A stretch of 64,000 nt of DNA from Opisthorchis felineus (lineage: Eukaryota; Platyhelminthes; Trematoda; Opisthorchiida; Opisthorchiidae), in contig SJOL01004744.1 of assembly GCA_004794785.1 (NCBI GenBank), positions 124,001 through 188,000 on the forward strand, written 5' to 3'. The notes beneath the pieces were generated by a model. It was given only the letters and a program-made list of their open reading frames with translations. It did not search any database and was not told the origin of the DNA. Shown here one piece after another: positions 35,401-48,144 of the stretch; the first letter of the stretch is position 1, and every line of letters starts with the position of its first letter. The position numbers and the translations under genes were made by a program.

Positions 35401-36220
35401 ATGTATGCCTTGAAGAGTGGCACAGAATCCAAAGAGACATCTGGCGTAGTGATCGATCAGAAATCGGTTCCAGTCTCATGTGATAGTGTGCCTCATTTTA
35501 ATATGCATACCGGCTGTTGAGTGGCCAAAGTGCATTTTGTATTGGTTGGAGTAATTCGGTAACTAAAAATTGAAACGAGCCACTGGGTCACCCCAGAACC
35601 GTGACCTGAAGATGTATCCATATGAGGTGATCGGATGATTATAAGGCTTTAGTTCAAACAGACCACAACATTCCATAGATGAAGGACGTTTCACTTGAGT
35701 TTACTATTTCCAACTGATGATCAGTCATGTGCTCACATATCTGCCTACCCCTTGAGAATCATTCTTTGAATCACACCATAAGAAAGGGCACATGCCGTCC
35801 AGCTTTCTTGGAAACTTAGGCGTAGACGTTTGGTTAATACTTGAGTTTTTACACATAGGACGATCCCGACAACATACAATACTGTTGTCCTAAGATTTGC
35901 CTGACGCGACACAAGCACACAAAAAAACTAGGACTCAAATACAAACGGTTTTGTTGTGCCAGAACATTTGACCACGGATCTATGTAAGGTAGACAGGGTT
36001 ATTAAAGAATGTAACTGGTTGTACGCCTAGCCAGTCAACGAAATAGAAACTCTTTTATAGCCGGTCTACTCGGCTGCATACTTTTGGCTAGAAGAATTCT
36101 GATCACAGACGGTTCGAGTGTGACCAATAACGCAGAACTAAGTTAGACAAGAGGTGTGGATCAAGAAGAACGGTACATAAACTGCAACAAGTCGCCGCAC
36201 TGGTTAACATATTCACAATA

Positions 36221-36573
36221 ATGGATGGGTCAAGATTTGCTATCATCTGGTTGAGTAGTCTCCTACTGGTTCACGGTGAGTCCAAGTGTCTCGGCAAGTT
36301 TTCAGAGCATAGAATCAAAGGGCTATCTATCGGATGAAATCAGCCAAAAAAGATCCGAGGACTACTGTAGACTGGAAGAACTGGAGGAACAGGTGTTTGG
36401 GTAGAAAAACTATTATTGCTGTAGCTACGACATGGTTAGGCATTAGGAGGAGCTTCGCATCTTTTATAACCTCACCCAACCGAAAAAACGGCATCCGGTT
36501 GCTTGACATCTATACCCCGTCTCAGTGTGCAGCCAGTCGTCATGTGGTTATCGATCTAGTTCATCAAGTCTAG
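36221..36573 (+). CDS. Predicted small secreted basic protein
   Basis: Exon 1, 36221-36275, begins with ATG and encodes a classic signal peptide core (MDGSRFAIIWLSSLLLVH), ending in phase 1 at a perfect GTGAGT. Exon 2 begins at 36344 after GATGAAATCAG, enters in phase 1 and stays open for 75 codons to TAG at 36571. The mature part would be basic (KKDPRTTVDWKNWRNR...) with two cysteines. The 68-nt intron fits the short-intron class. A signal-peptide first exon ending in phase 1 is typical of helminth secreted proteins, including micro-exon genes (family knowledge). A chance 76-codon frame cannot be excluded. Confidence 0.4.
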
Positions 36574-39277
36574 CCTCACTTGTCCATGCCAGCTGAAAAT
36601 ATATTTAATCTCAATAGGTAGTGAGCACCATTTCCAACCTTATTCTCTGATGGTTCTCTTTTAGTTTCCAGTGAACTGCACCACTCGCGTAAGCGTTCAG
36701 ATTAATTTACACTATTCTTTAACTGTATCCTTTATCACTCTGTGATTACATTTTGTCAAAAACCAGTAGATAGATCATTGCAATTAACTTTAAACGTGAC
36801 CGATATGCTGGGTAGGCTCTAGATGAATCAGTCAGGTGTTCACGACTGAAGTGATTTATCACATTGATTCTGCGGGGCAAACAATGGACATGTCCACATA
36901 ATGTCAAGATCACAGAGATACATGTAATGTCACAACCACTTTATGAACTAAACATTATTTGCACGTCTTGTCGCACGCTGTACACGCAAAAGACCACCAC
37001 CTAATCGGTGCAACCACGTGACATATCCAGCCGCGAAATGACTGGCTGCAGTAGCTTCTAGTGAACGAAACGTCAGTGATTTTTAACGGTTTGGAGTAGG
37101 CTAGGAACTAATACTCCCCTACGACGTCAAAAAATGGGCACAGGTAAATTCCATGTTCCAGTCCCAGCTTAAAAGCAGGAACCAAACCAAGAAGAAAATT
37201 TTTGGGTCTTAAATCCGCAAACATGCTTCTGGTTAAAATTGAATTTGGTCCACATCAAAGAGTTATTATCCAAGGGAGAGGACAAAATGACCATTCTTCA
37301 CTGTTGTCTATTCGGGCGATACTGTATTCCATATTGACTTATCTGGGGTTCTCCATATTCTTCTGTTAATTAGATCTGACCGAATTAAATCTAATTGGTA
37401 AGTAACCGCTTGATGGCAAGACTAGCTATATTTGGATTAAAATGTTTGTTTTTTCAGGCTGGAAGTAATCCCTTTTTTCTGCATCATCTAAAATCGCACA
37501 ACTTGTCCTGGATAAGCGAAATCACTGGTTCGTTTACTTGTTTGGGCACCGCTTCCTAAAAAGTTCCCCCCAGAAATAGTCCAGGCTTTTGTTACCTGAA
37601 GGGTGGATTGCTCTGGAAAACTGTTTAGTGATCTTCCAAAATTCTGATCAATCGATCGTTTATTTGTTCATTCAGGTAGTTAACCAGTATTTAGACTAAA
37701 TAAAGAAACAATCAGTCAGTAGGTCATTCTTCACACTGACCAGCTGAGGCACGAAGCTGGATAGTCTCGTACTCATGCCTCGATTTTTCCTTGAATGTAC
37801 GTAAGCTACACATTTACGGAAAGTAACAAATCTCGAAAATGACAAATCGCAGTGTATTCGGAAATGAAAACTCACAGGGAATTTCACTTTTGGTCAACGA
37901 ACTGATGGCTTGGTTTTTCATAATCATTTGTAGAGTCCAAGGTTCACCGTAACTTGTGAGGTCCCATTTAAGAGGAAGGTGGTTCCACAGATTATCTTAC
38001 TGAGGAAGAACAAGCTTGTCTGACGTTCTCAGTGCAAGTCACACGTGTATCCACTACGACCAATCGGTTTTTTGGATGTGCGTAGGAAAGCAAAGAGCGT
38101 GAATTCTGTCGTGCAGCAGCACCCATAGGTTTCGTTGAACTACTGGACTTCCGGCCGACCAATGACTGATGACTGTCTTGCAACCGCCCGGTAACTCTTG
38201 TCGTCCGATTTTTTGAGGGCTCGGGGGCACTATGTAAATGTCACTCAAAATGCGCAACATTATTTCTGAAAACTTTACCTCATCAGCTCGATAAATTAAG
38301 GAATGTCGGCCCTGGAAAGCATTTTTTTGTGAGTAATAAGAACATCACTCCCGATGTATATTAATGAAATTACATTTAAGAATGATGTATACAGGAAGTC
38401 TAGAATGCCTACCAAAACTGCAGCCCTTCGAATGAGACGTTCAACTTTTTTTCTTCTCCTTTGGGTTATGCAGTTCTGAACCTTATTTTGTCTCCGTTTT
38501 ATTCATTTGACCAAATCAGCCTTCACAATTACACCTGGGTCAAGTCCCGACGCGAGCAAATCAACCTGGCAATGGTTCTTTGAAGAACTACACTTTGTCC
38601 GTGGAAAGGTGTACGACGTGTGTGACGTGGTGAGTGAAATTCTGGCTGGTGCTTAGGTGACGGTAATTCTAAGCAAGCACGTTAAATGCTACCTGCGCAT
38701 TTCAACCATGATTTTACTTTTGTCAACTTACTGAACATGCTATTAGTTGTAACTGGTAACTCACGAATGATAATTGAGTTGCATTCTGAAAGAAAGAATT
38801 ATTTTAAACTCGGTTCTAGAAGGCATTTGAGCCTAAGTATATCCTTACAGGTTTCGGATGTTCTGGTTCAGTTAGATCTTTGATTTTCACGGAGTTAAAA
38901 AAGCTTAAGATGAGTTTCTCTTCTGGGGCATTAACCTCGGCTTCTTAGCCATGTTTTTTATTCCAATTTTTTTAAAACAAAACAAAAAATCCCCGTATAT
39001 ATTTAAATATATACTATTTGTATAATCCGACAGTTGTGAACCGCACCACCACATAAACTCAAGAAGAATTGAAATTTAATCCAATCAGTTTAATTGGTAG
39101 GACGATTTGGATTTTACCGGCTTACCGAGAAATAATTTAATGATCTCGCTTTAACGACAAGATCGCACATGGAATTACGCACAAGCATTTCTTTTAAGCA
39201 GCTCGGCAACCACTAACTTTTGGTTGCATTCTCATGGTGGATAACTTACGGTCCTTTACGAAGAAAAATTTACCAAC
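36574..39277. other. No confident gene; one candidate micro-exon
   Basis: About 2.7 kb. The only notable object is a 24-nt candidate micro-exon at 37374-37397, between TTCTTCTGTTAATTAG and a perfect GTAAGT. At 38686 an ATG frame of 23 codons reaches a GTAACT donor, and a piece after TATCCTTACAG (38850) would continue in phase, giving a weak two-exon model. No repeats were recognised. Confidence 0.35.
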
Positions 39278-39587
39278 GATGGCTGATAAGTGATTCCTTT
39301 TGGGTTTTGAGCGATGGTCTCCCCAAGATCATAAAAGTCGCATGATCTTCAAGGTACCTAGCAAAGTAACTTTTCAAAGATATGTTAAGCATGCTTCCTC
39401 TCGAAGGGACAACTAAAAAAGAGTGTTCACAAAGCATGACTTCAAAACTGGTTGCAGCCTCTAAGATAGAATGAGACCGAATATGGGAAACCCAAACATC
39501 CGCAGTCTTAAATAATACCACACCTTTTTGTAAATGTGGTGGGATACTGCACTGTCCGCATTTGCACCGTGCCAAAGATTCCTTCAA
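39278..39587 (-). CDS. Possible exon with CxCxxC motif
   Basis: Minus-strand frame of about 105 codons. It starts near CTGTTTTTGAAG and ends at CGTTG|GTAAAT (39278) or TAA. It contains ARCKCGQCSIPPHLQKG, a CxCxxC cluster that could bind metal, then a long open stretch with SLKSYFARYLEDHATFM. An alternative frame at the start is also open, so the entry phase is unknown. Chance open frames of this length occur in the window. Confidence 0.28.
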
Positions 39588-40994
39588 AAACAGACTACTC
39601 AGGCCAACCGTAGCTGCTTTAGAGAAACGTTTACAGCACGTAACTAGATTAAGGTTAATGGCTCATTGAAGGACTTCTGATCCGACAAGATACATGCTTT
39701 ACATACACACTACCCGCCTTAGCAAGAGCTCATTGACAAGGAATGTCAAAAAAATTAAATGAATAGGTTGGTACAAAAACAGTAAAAGCGACAATACCAT
39801 AACACGCTTTAGAGTTATATTGCTGGACTCTCCCCCTCTAGAGTAAACACTCAGAGGGACCAATCAAAATCCCACTTCTTCACATGCTGCTCTCTGCTGG
39901 AAGAAGCGGCCTTATTGAAGTGTGCTTCGAGGGACTAAACAAATGTGAATCATTCCAAGAAGAGAGGAACTACAGCAGGCCTATTTATTATCTTATCAAA
40001 CATTGTAGTGGAAAATCTTGTTTGCATAACAGAGAATTCAGAACCAACTAGAATTTACTCTGAGGACACTAATCAAGAGAAAGCTATATACAAGGTTTTG
40101 AAAGACAGTAATCTGTTGCATATTTCCTGGTGTGTTCAGAATTGAATTGATTTTTCTTTTATTCTCGTCTATTACACCAAACTAGCCGGACCAACCTTGT
40201 CTGCTTCCTTTGTTCTATCCGGTTTTCGTGTGAAAAACAACCTAGTTGGTAATCTGAAGTTCAGTCATCTTTTTGGGATAATTCAGCAGTGGACTCTTTA
40301 ACGAAGATCTGTCAACAATTTCGAGTCCAGCGCTTGTCAGAGTGCTTGGTACCAAAGAAAATTACCCACTGGTATCACATGCTGTTGCAATGAACTCCAC
40401 GAAATGTGTCATTTTTTCAAACAACTCTAGAGTTAACTTGAAAGAATGTCAACATGTAGGCTACCTCGCTGTTGTCTGTCGAAAGAGTCGTAATGCTCAC
40501 AAGTACGTAAAACCCAAAATAGAAAATATGACTTGTTCAGTTAGAATGTATTAGTCCAACGAAGGATGTATACGTAAGCTTTGCTTTGTTGTGTTTCCAA
40601 AATACTTCCACTTAATAGGTGAAAAAATCACACTATGAGTGCAAACATAAGCCATAAAATTTGGGGAAGGAAATGGATTTTTCCTTGGTCAGGAGTAAGG
40701 TTTGGCATCTGATGGTCGCTGCTGCCAAAACGAATTCCGTATTTCTGACTTCAACATGAGAGGTAATTCTCGGTTGATGCTTTAACAAAGGAAACCCATG
40801 TACTATGTCGATAGTATGAAAGGGGTTGGTAACTTCAATCGATATTTTGTTATTCGAACGAAGCCAGTCTGCGCCTAAAAGCCGTAAAGCATCGTACCAC
40901 AGTTTTATTCTTATTGGAAATAATCAGTAGTGCCCATTTCACGAGTCCCGAGGGAGTGGATTTCACGCATATTCCTATCGTTTTCCTTTGATAG

Positions 40995-41666
40995 CTGCCA
41001 AAACTTCTTCGAAATGTATCTTCCATCTATGGTGTGCGTCTGGTCACATGCAAACAACAGCCTTGGGATCAACCGTCGGATAGTAGGACAGCAGCTGAGT
41101 TGTTCTTCGATAGAATCTACTTTGACCAGACCCAATATACGAAACCATGTTTGGATAAGATTGCAGGGGAAATACAGCATATTCTTCACAGAAATCTTAC
41201 GAAGAGTCAGCTGAGTGAGAAGATAAAATTGTTCACAGTTACGGGTAAGTTTACGGAAGATAATCTATGGTTCACATCGTATGTCAACCTTACAAGCAAT
41301 ACACCTTTAGGTGGGACCTGTGAAGCAACAGTGCAAAAGTTCAAAATGAAGTCCAGTTTGAACCACACTGTATGTTCCGTGTTTGTACGCGTGCTACACA
41401 TTTGTTTCGTAGTGACCGTGGGTCCAATGTTAACCGATGCATTTGGGTCACGCTTCAGCTGCCAGTGGTTTGCGAATGTTTTGTTGCCATTTGGGGAAAC
41501 CGTCAGTGCACTGATGATGTCTGAGTCCCTCCGAGCTACCAGTATTTCACAGCATTACCGAAGAAAGCATAGTAGAATATTAGCCGTCGGACAGCATGTA
41601 ACCCCACATGTATCTCATATATTTTTATCCTGTCGAATAAGCCTTATGGCCCAGGTGGTGGCATGA
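40995..41666 (+). CDS. Longest open frame in the window (224 codons), unrecognised
   Basis: Begins after TTTTCCTTTGATAG (acceptor-like) and stays open for 224 codons to TGA at 41664. That length is not expected by chance here. The first 83 codons (LPKLLRNVSSIYGVRLVT... to ...SEKIKLFTVT) end at a strong GTAAGT (41245). A 66-nt, in-frame, stop-free segment then precedes CACCTTTAG, so it could be an intron or be retained. The next part holds a possible N-glycosylation site (LNHT) before a GTATGT. The last third is rich in His, Ser and Arg. Frames of about 92 codons also overlap on the other strand. No family is recognised. Confidence 0.45.
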   Translation: MPKLLRNVSSIYGVRLVTCKQQPWDQPSDSRTAAELFFDRIYFDQTQYTKPCLDKIAGEIQHILHRNLTKSQLSEKIKLFTVTGKFTEDNLWFTSYVNLTSNTPLGGTCEATVQKFKMKSSLNHTVCSVFVRVLHICFVVTVGPMLTDAFGSRFSCQWFANVLLPFGETVSALMMSESLRATSISQHYRRKHSRILAVGQHVTPHVSHIFLSCRISLMAQVVA

Positions 41667-42771
41667 GAACGTTCACTTTGAGTGTGCTTTTTTTCACGCT
41701 GTATAAGTAGTTGTGTGTATAAATGTGACCTTGCCCACAGATCCTGTCAATTACTGTAAAACCAACGGTCTCAAGGGTTGTGTGCGAAGTCACTAGATTT
41801 AGTCGCTTTCACTATGGTTCTTGTAAAGATAACTAATAAAATGTGTGTCTCGGCTGACTTCGTAATCTGTGTGATTTCGTATGAGTGTACTGTTTAAAGT
41901 CGAACTTGTATTGAGCACAGAATGTTGTGCCATGTATCTCAGACTCGTGGATAGTCAATGTGAATTCATCTGTCACTGCGAAATGAAGGTTCGGCCGGCG
42001 TGGAAAATCAGGATAGAAAAATGAGTTTGAATTAGTACTGCACTGAACGTAAAGAATGGCGGTACTGTCGGACTCGTAGAGCTCACAAATACGCGGTAGA
42101 AAACAGAATCAGTCCTGCATTTCAATCATTCCGCGGATACTTCAGAGACCACCCAGATCATTTTTAATTATTGGAAGCTGGCGAACTTACATACGCATCA
42201 GTCTCTGGTTTTATCCTGCTACGATCGTTTTGGTCAGTCCCCATCAGACTCTAGAATGATCAGATTCTAGTTTCGACCTCATCATAACGATTCTAATTCT
42301 TGGCTGTTTCAAGTCCATTCAATATACCAATATACCTATTTGGGTGCAGTTGCGGGGTTTGTAGGTTGAGTTAAACATAATCTGACCGCAGGGAGTAGAC
42401 ATTAAGCGGTTACTGGACCTTATCGCTGTCTGACTACCTCTGTAAACCAGTCATTCGTACCTGTCAGGTTGGAGTGAGATTTAAAATACACAGGTTTCCT
42501 TGTTGTTCAGCAGATAACACTTGGTTGTGAAAGTGTTGTTTGGGTCTTCAAAAAACAACCGAGCGGTACTGGTGACGTTGTTAACAGCAAACGCTAACAA
42601 ACCTCAGTGACAGTGACACCATCTTCTCAACTAACGTTGTTTGGAGAGATTTATGGATCCATCTAGGAAACATTTAAGACCATTGCCATGTTAGGAACTT
42701 CAAACTTATTAGGCTGGGGCTGTCGTTAACTGAACATAATTTTTCTAAGTACCAAAGACAACATTTACCAA
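41667..42771. other. No gene recognised
   Basis: About 1.1 kb without long open frames, SINEs or simple repeats. It may be spacer between the 41 kb frame and the secreted-protein model at 42.77 kb. Confidence 0.5.
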
Positions 42772-43520
42772 ATGGTGACAATATTTATTTTCATTCTGCT
42801 TTCATCAGTCCAACACGATACAGTTGATGTCTATGGTAAGTAAAACAGTTTCTGTGACAGCCTATTTGTGGAAGGTACGCAAACGTTCATTAAGCTCATG
42901 CATTGCGTTGGATATAAGTCAAACCGTCTCAGTTTTCAGATATTAAGGATGAAGACCCAAGCAACTGGGTAGGACAGCAATGTGCGCCAGGCCAGTGCAA
43001 ATGTAGTGCTAATCGGTGATTTTAGCATCATAAATTATAAGTTGCATACACAAGAATCAGCCTTTAGAATATGTTTTGTGGGAGTTATTCGTCGTCATCA
43101 TCGTTTCCGTGCTCAAACTCGTGGCCACTAACCGACGTTGATGGCCTTCTTCTGATTATTTCTATCCGCACAAGAAGTAGGAGTTGTGAGCAACACGGGT
43201 TGACTAAAATAAAGTAACCTGCTTGAGCTGCAGTCGAACGCCAGTATCATACACTGGTCTGGTTGTCAGTGATGAAGATACGGTTCACCAAAATCAGCTT
43301 GTGGCTGATTTGAATGTGTGTACTCGATGTAGGTCAAAGTACATTCCAGGAGCACCCTGTTCTCACAGCCGTCAGAGGTAGGAACGGAATCTCCCACGAT
43401 TACTTCTGTGGCAAGACCAAGGGGAAAAAACAACAAATAGTCTGGCCTGATGCCACTAAATGTGATGAACTTAGATTTTGGCGTGCTGTAGACTTCTGTG
43501 CCTTGAGAAGTATCAGATAG
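42772..43520 (+). CDS. Predicted small secreted cysteine-rich protein
   Basis: Four exons agree in phase. Exon 1, 42772-42835: ATG plus hydrophobic signal peptide (MVTIFIFILLSSV), phase 1 exit at a perfect GTAAGT. Exon 2, 42940-43015, after CAGTTTTCAG: contains CAPGQCKC, phase 2 exit at GTGATT. Exon 3, 43270-43377 (108 nt, symmetric), after TGGTTGTCAG: CTRCRSKYIPGAPC, exit at GTAGGA. Exon 4, 43475-43520, after GAACTTAG: ends FCALRSIR-stop. The product would be about 98 residues with eight cysteines. Introns are 104, 254 and 97 nt. Two donors are weak, and an alternative continuous frame exists for the last part, so the 3' structure is uncertain. Confidence 0.42.
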
Positions 43521-44635
43521 ACCGGGAAACAACATTTGGGCGACGGACACTGCCATAGCACCCGAAAATAGAAAAAGTTGAAAACGGAGTTTAGAGCAAA
43601 AAAGATGATTTGTGTAGATTGATGGAAGCACAGTGTGGGTTGTAGAATCTGCCAGATAGTGAAGAATTGGATTACGCACTTCATCTCAGGAGGCAGACTA
43701 ATTTGATTTTCATGGATCTGTTTCTTCCATGTTCAACTGGCCGATGTGGCGTAAAGGCAGATTCACCAGCTGCCAAACTGATTCCGTGGTGACTCTACTA
43801 GTATTCTGCCATTGAGTAAACTGGTTGGGCCTCGCGCTCTCAAGGTTTTTCCTATTAATTCCGCGTAGTATCAAGATGTTCTGTCTGGCAGGTTTCCAGA
43901 CATATCCATCCTTTAAATAGGGCGGTGTATAATCCACACGGCAAGGTGACTTTTCATGCATCAGTGGGACGTATAGTGCTTTATTTCCTCTATAGTAGAC
44001 AATTAGGGTTCATTATAAGGCGGGGGTTTGAAAGATCTTGAGTATGGATTCACAGCGCAAATGAAATGACAGTGCCCTTGGAGGGGATTTAAGCCCCTTC
44101 GCAGCTGGGTTTAGGGTGAATCATTTGGGTTTATACGCTAGACAATTATATATACTATTTTCAAGGCTGGGCTGCCGGAGTTCGTCCACCTTGCTCTATA
44201 AAACCTTAAGCTTATCCTTGCAGAAGGTGATTTTTTCACGGATTGCTCCACTGACGAATGATTTTCTCTCACCAGGTGATCGAAATAGGTGTTGCAAAAT
44301 ATGACTGTCTTCGCTAGAAAAGACGTAATCTCCTTAGCTTTCGCTATGCCCCAGATCTCTCAGTTTTTCATCTGACTGTTCTGATTGAGTTAGGACGGAA
44401 CTGTGTGCATCATTATACGTATTCCTGGCCAGCAGGTCGAAGTTCTTTTGCGACAGTTAAGTTGATGGTCTCGCCGATTTGCATTAAGGATGTGATACAG
44501 ATAACTACAAACTCAGTGGGCAAAGCCTATCTCGCTTTCTGTCATGTACCACCCAGGTGCTCACTATCAGTACGTTGTTGGTTGGTGTAGGAAGTTCTTG
44601 AGCTGGCCCTCCGAAGATGATGGATCGACACGTCT

Positions 44636-45479
44636 CTAGTGGGCCTGAGAAAACTGGAGGGAAGGCTGGTTGTCAGAAACATTCTTCATGTAGTAGTCAA
44701 AATCAAGTCTCCCTGTTCTCGAAGTGGACAGCAATCCTGAATTGTTCTCTCCAGGAGCCTGACCGTCATATGATATAACTGAGCCCATGGTTGACTTAAT
44801 AGCTGATTTCGATGGGTAACAGAAGGGGAGCATTTATGGTGGAAATTCATAAGTTTGAGAAACATCAATGGCTAGAACCACTGAAGGAGTCGATTTCAGC
44901 TACATGTGCGGTGGCCATTGACTCCAACTGGAGCGTCAAGTTATGGTTACACAGTGATCAGTAAACCAAGGTGGACTCTCTTGATGCTCGAGAGGGCAAA
45001 TAAAATTCAACAATCCTCTTTCAACGCCAGAACTGCAGTCTGTCGCGGCGTAAGCTGATGCTACAAAACTGCGGTGGTTTTGTGGTTATGATCATGTCTA
45101 AGCTTGACTGGCTAAACTGCGCGGAGACAACTGTTTACGGAAATTCAAGCCCACAAACTTTGGGGATAAGTGAAACGCACATGCTACGGCTAATCTAAGT
45201 CATTGCTTTTGGGTCACCGGACACTCAAAAAACAAAGCCAGAGCATGTTACCAGTGTCAGAAGCACAAAAATCAACTCTAACTGCGTGTAAGTTTTGAGG
45301 GAATATTGTATACCCACCAGGATGGTATAAAATACGGATGTTAAAAAATACCATACTTTGGTAATGGAGTATTCAGGTTTTTTTAATAGTAAGCGAAAAA
45401 ATGACATATGGGAAACAGCCGTTAACCAAACAATTCGGCATTGCTCACTTGTAAGTCGGATTTCAGTAGGGTTGGACAT
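44636..45479 (-). CDS. Unrecognised minus-strand model, two exons
   Basis: Exon 45479-45357 (123 nt, phase 0 to 0) follows CATCATTTTTCACAG and begins with ATG: MSNPTEIRLTSEQCRIVW... ending at GTATGG. The terminal exon 44802-44636 follows CATCGAAATCAG, enters in phase 1, and contains KSTMGSVISYDGQAP and DFDYYMKNVSDNQPSLQF before TAG. A 30-nt piece at 45281-45252, between ACACGCAG and GTAACA, could lie between them. It joins the terminal exon in phase only if itself entered in phase 1, so the chain is not fully consistent. No family is recognised. Confidence 0.28.
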
Positions 45480-46172
45480 CTGTGAAAAATGATGAAGGTA
45501 AATGGAGACAATCAAACAACTAGGATAAGGAATGGAGTTTGTTTGGTGCACACCTTATGGAGATTTGAGGCAAAAGCAAGAGTAAGTGGGGAAATGAAAG
45601 GGTTTGTTTGGATGCAGTCCTCTAGCCTCTAACCCAAGCGTGTGAACTACGCAACTAAGGCTTGTGAAGTTTTATTGGAACCAAAGATTAGCGAACTATG
45701 ATGGCTGACCTAACATGAGGGTGCACACAGTAAGGATAAAATGCCTGACCCCTAAACAGATATGTTTGAGGATGCTTCGTGTTCGTGGCATGTTTTTGCT
45801 TATCGACTTTACGGTATGGTTCGTCAGCAGTCTCGGCCAACCCTCGTGACAACCGGATGGGCGGTGTTAGGGCAAACCTTTTTAAACAGTCTTTCCTCGA
45901 GGAAAGGCGGTATTTCTTCCTCCACAAATACAGAGATTCTGGTCGCCGGAATAGGCAGCTGCTATGAACATACGGTTATTAGCAATACAGGACCTGCTGT
46001 TGATTCCTTCTAACATTCCTGTCAGGATTTCAGCTTGCAAAAACTCAGTCCAGATGATGCAGCCTGCTTGATCCTAGCAGCACTTAGGCCAGAACATTTT
46101 GGACGACTTTCATCACTCAGACTGCTGTTCACTTAGGAGTGAATGGTGTCTTATGATGTATGTTAATCTCAC

Positions 46173-46200
46173 ATGATCAGCCGCCAGTCGCAAAAAGCTA
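46173..46200 (+). mobile_element. SINE family A head fragment
   Basis: ATGATCAGCCGCCAGTCGC matches the first bases of the family A head also seen at 46.72 kb, then the similarity stops. It is a truncated copy. Confidence 0.45.
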
Positions 46201-46714
46201 ACCTCTTTAAATTTTTTTAAAATCGTTTGTTTTACATGTGGTATACGGTAGGTCATGTAATGCTATGGGATGGATAGACTTTTGTGTTTCACATGTTGAA
46301 GACTTGGGCTTATATGGACAATTCTGTGCAATCCCCCGTGTTGAGCGTCGTCGGAAAACAGCTGATTAGAATTTAGCACCAATAATTTTTCAATCACGAA
46401 ATCTAAATCAGGTAGCCGCACACTGAATGCCTACTCGAGTGAAGAATTTTCAGTTATGGGGACCACTCGTCTTGTCAATTAATGTTCCTTCTAATCTACT
46501 TATAATTTGTTGTTACAGAACGAAATCTCCATATAAAGTCCCCAATTTCTCTTACACTAACAACAGATAATAAGTAGCCCATAAGGAAGAACATTCCACA
46601 GGGCGAGTGGACCATCTGAAGAATTTTCACCTGAGGACCCACTCGGCATGTTTTACCAGGTGATGTGGGTTCCGTGAGTCAAGAATAAGTGGCGCTAAGA
46701 GCTAGTGAAAAAAG

Positions 46715-46890
46715 ATGTTGATCAACCGCCAGTCGCCGAACGGTTAAGTGTTTATAACTACTAGCTGGGATGTCAGACGTTTTAAACCTCATTGATTTTC
46801 CTGAGATGTGCATGCTGATTAATCCCAGTAAGAAAGAAATAGCTCCTTATCAGCTTTTCAGAATATATTGGCTGTATTTATAGAATAAAA
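46715..46890 (+). mobile_element. tRNA-derived SINE, family A
   Basis: Plus-strand copy: GATCAACCGCCAGTCGCCGA with A-box GAACGGTTAAGTG, a lost B box, then the body (CAGCTTTTCAGAATATATTG) and a 3' part (CTTCCCAAATCTCCCCACAC) that is also found at 52.47-52.50 kb. Confidence 0.72.
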
Positions 46891-47704
46891 GCTTCATTGA
46901 AAGCTTCCCAAATCTCCCCACACTACTACCAAAAACTGACAAGGTCTACTACTCATAACACACTGCCTGCAAAATAATCGCACAAACTTGCTGGAAAGAT
47001 CACGGACCCAGTGCTCTATTTGAATGTTCCATACCACTATTCATCTGCTTTGGTGTGGTAAGTTGTGTCAGATCATTTTAAAGAGGAGCTTCATTGTTCG
47101 TTCCTGTTAAGACTTATTAACACAGGACATTGTGGTCATGCCGAGGTTTAAACTTCGGACCTCTAATGTGCTAGACGAGGGTAAAAAAGCTTGAAGTGGC
47201 CACGAAAATCCGAAAGCATGCACGGCAGATATAACTCCTGTTCCGACCAAGCACAAACGCTTGTTCATCCACTCATCACTCGCTTGATTGGTACTTCAAA
47301 CGGTCCTAATCAATCAATAGATTTCACTGTTGATAAAGCGACGCACCCTGACAGGGTTACATCCTGGAGCTTGTTCTTAGAAAACCCGTAGTTCCGTGAC
47401 CCGTAGTTCTAGACAAAAATGACTGACGCGTAATTCATATAACAAAAGGTTTGTATCAGTTTGAAACAGCAGCAAAGTGGACAGCTTTCCACTATATTTA
47501 GTGGCTTAGGGAATGGGAAGTACTTCTGACAGTAAGAGTCGGGGTTTCGAGTACTCGGTGAAAGCTAGTCTATTCTGAGAGGTGGCCTTTGTGGACAGAC
47601 CCGCTTTCGAGGGACATCGCTGTACGTGATTCTTCTTTATATACATGCGCTGGCTACCTCCTACTGAGTCAGTTGCTTAGAGCTTCATGACTGACGGTTC
47701 TGAG

Positions 47705-47875
47705 ACTCTCCTATTAATAAAAAAACTTATATATAACGTATACATATAATATATATAATATATATTGTATGATCTCTACATAGATAATATGTAATGTTAT
47801 ATTATTATAATATTTTTATTACAATATATATATATTATATACACAATATCTACACAGATAATATATATCCTCATA
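47705..47875. repeat. AT-rich simple repeat tract
   Basis: About 170 bp dominated by TATATAA, ATATAATAT and related units, with local self-complementarity. It is the longest of several TA-rich tracts (others at 15.54, 49.82, 50.74 and 58.44 kb). Confidence 0.85.
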
Positions 47876-48144
47876 AATGTATGGATATTACGATTGCGTT
47901 TGACTGAAATGCTTACTGTCTTGACTTTGCTAACGATACACCGGTGGATTATACATTCCACCGAATCATATCGCTCGAGTGATGGATGATGAGAAATACT
48001 CATGATTGGCCAATGAATGTTATACAAGAGATCACTCATGTGTTCTCTCAATAGCGACGCTGATTGCAGGTGTTCGGATTTATCAGCATGTTCAGCCCTC
48101 CTAATTGTTTCGCAGCCAGTTTGCCTCAGCTTTTTACCTTACTA

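Noticed and set aside
47705..47875. Centromere-like or origin signal in the AT-rich tract
   Set aside because: It is only a simple TA-type repeat, and similar shorter tracts occur elsewhere in the window.
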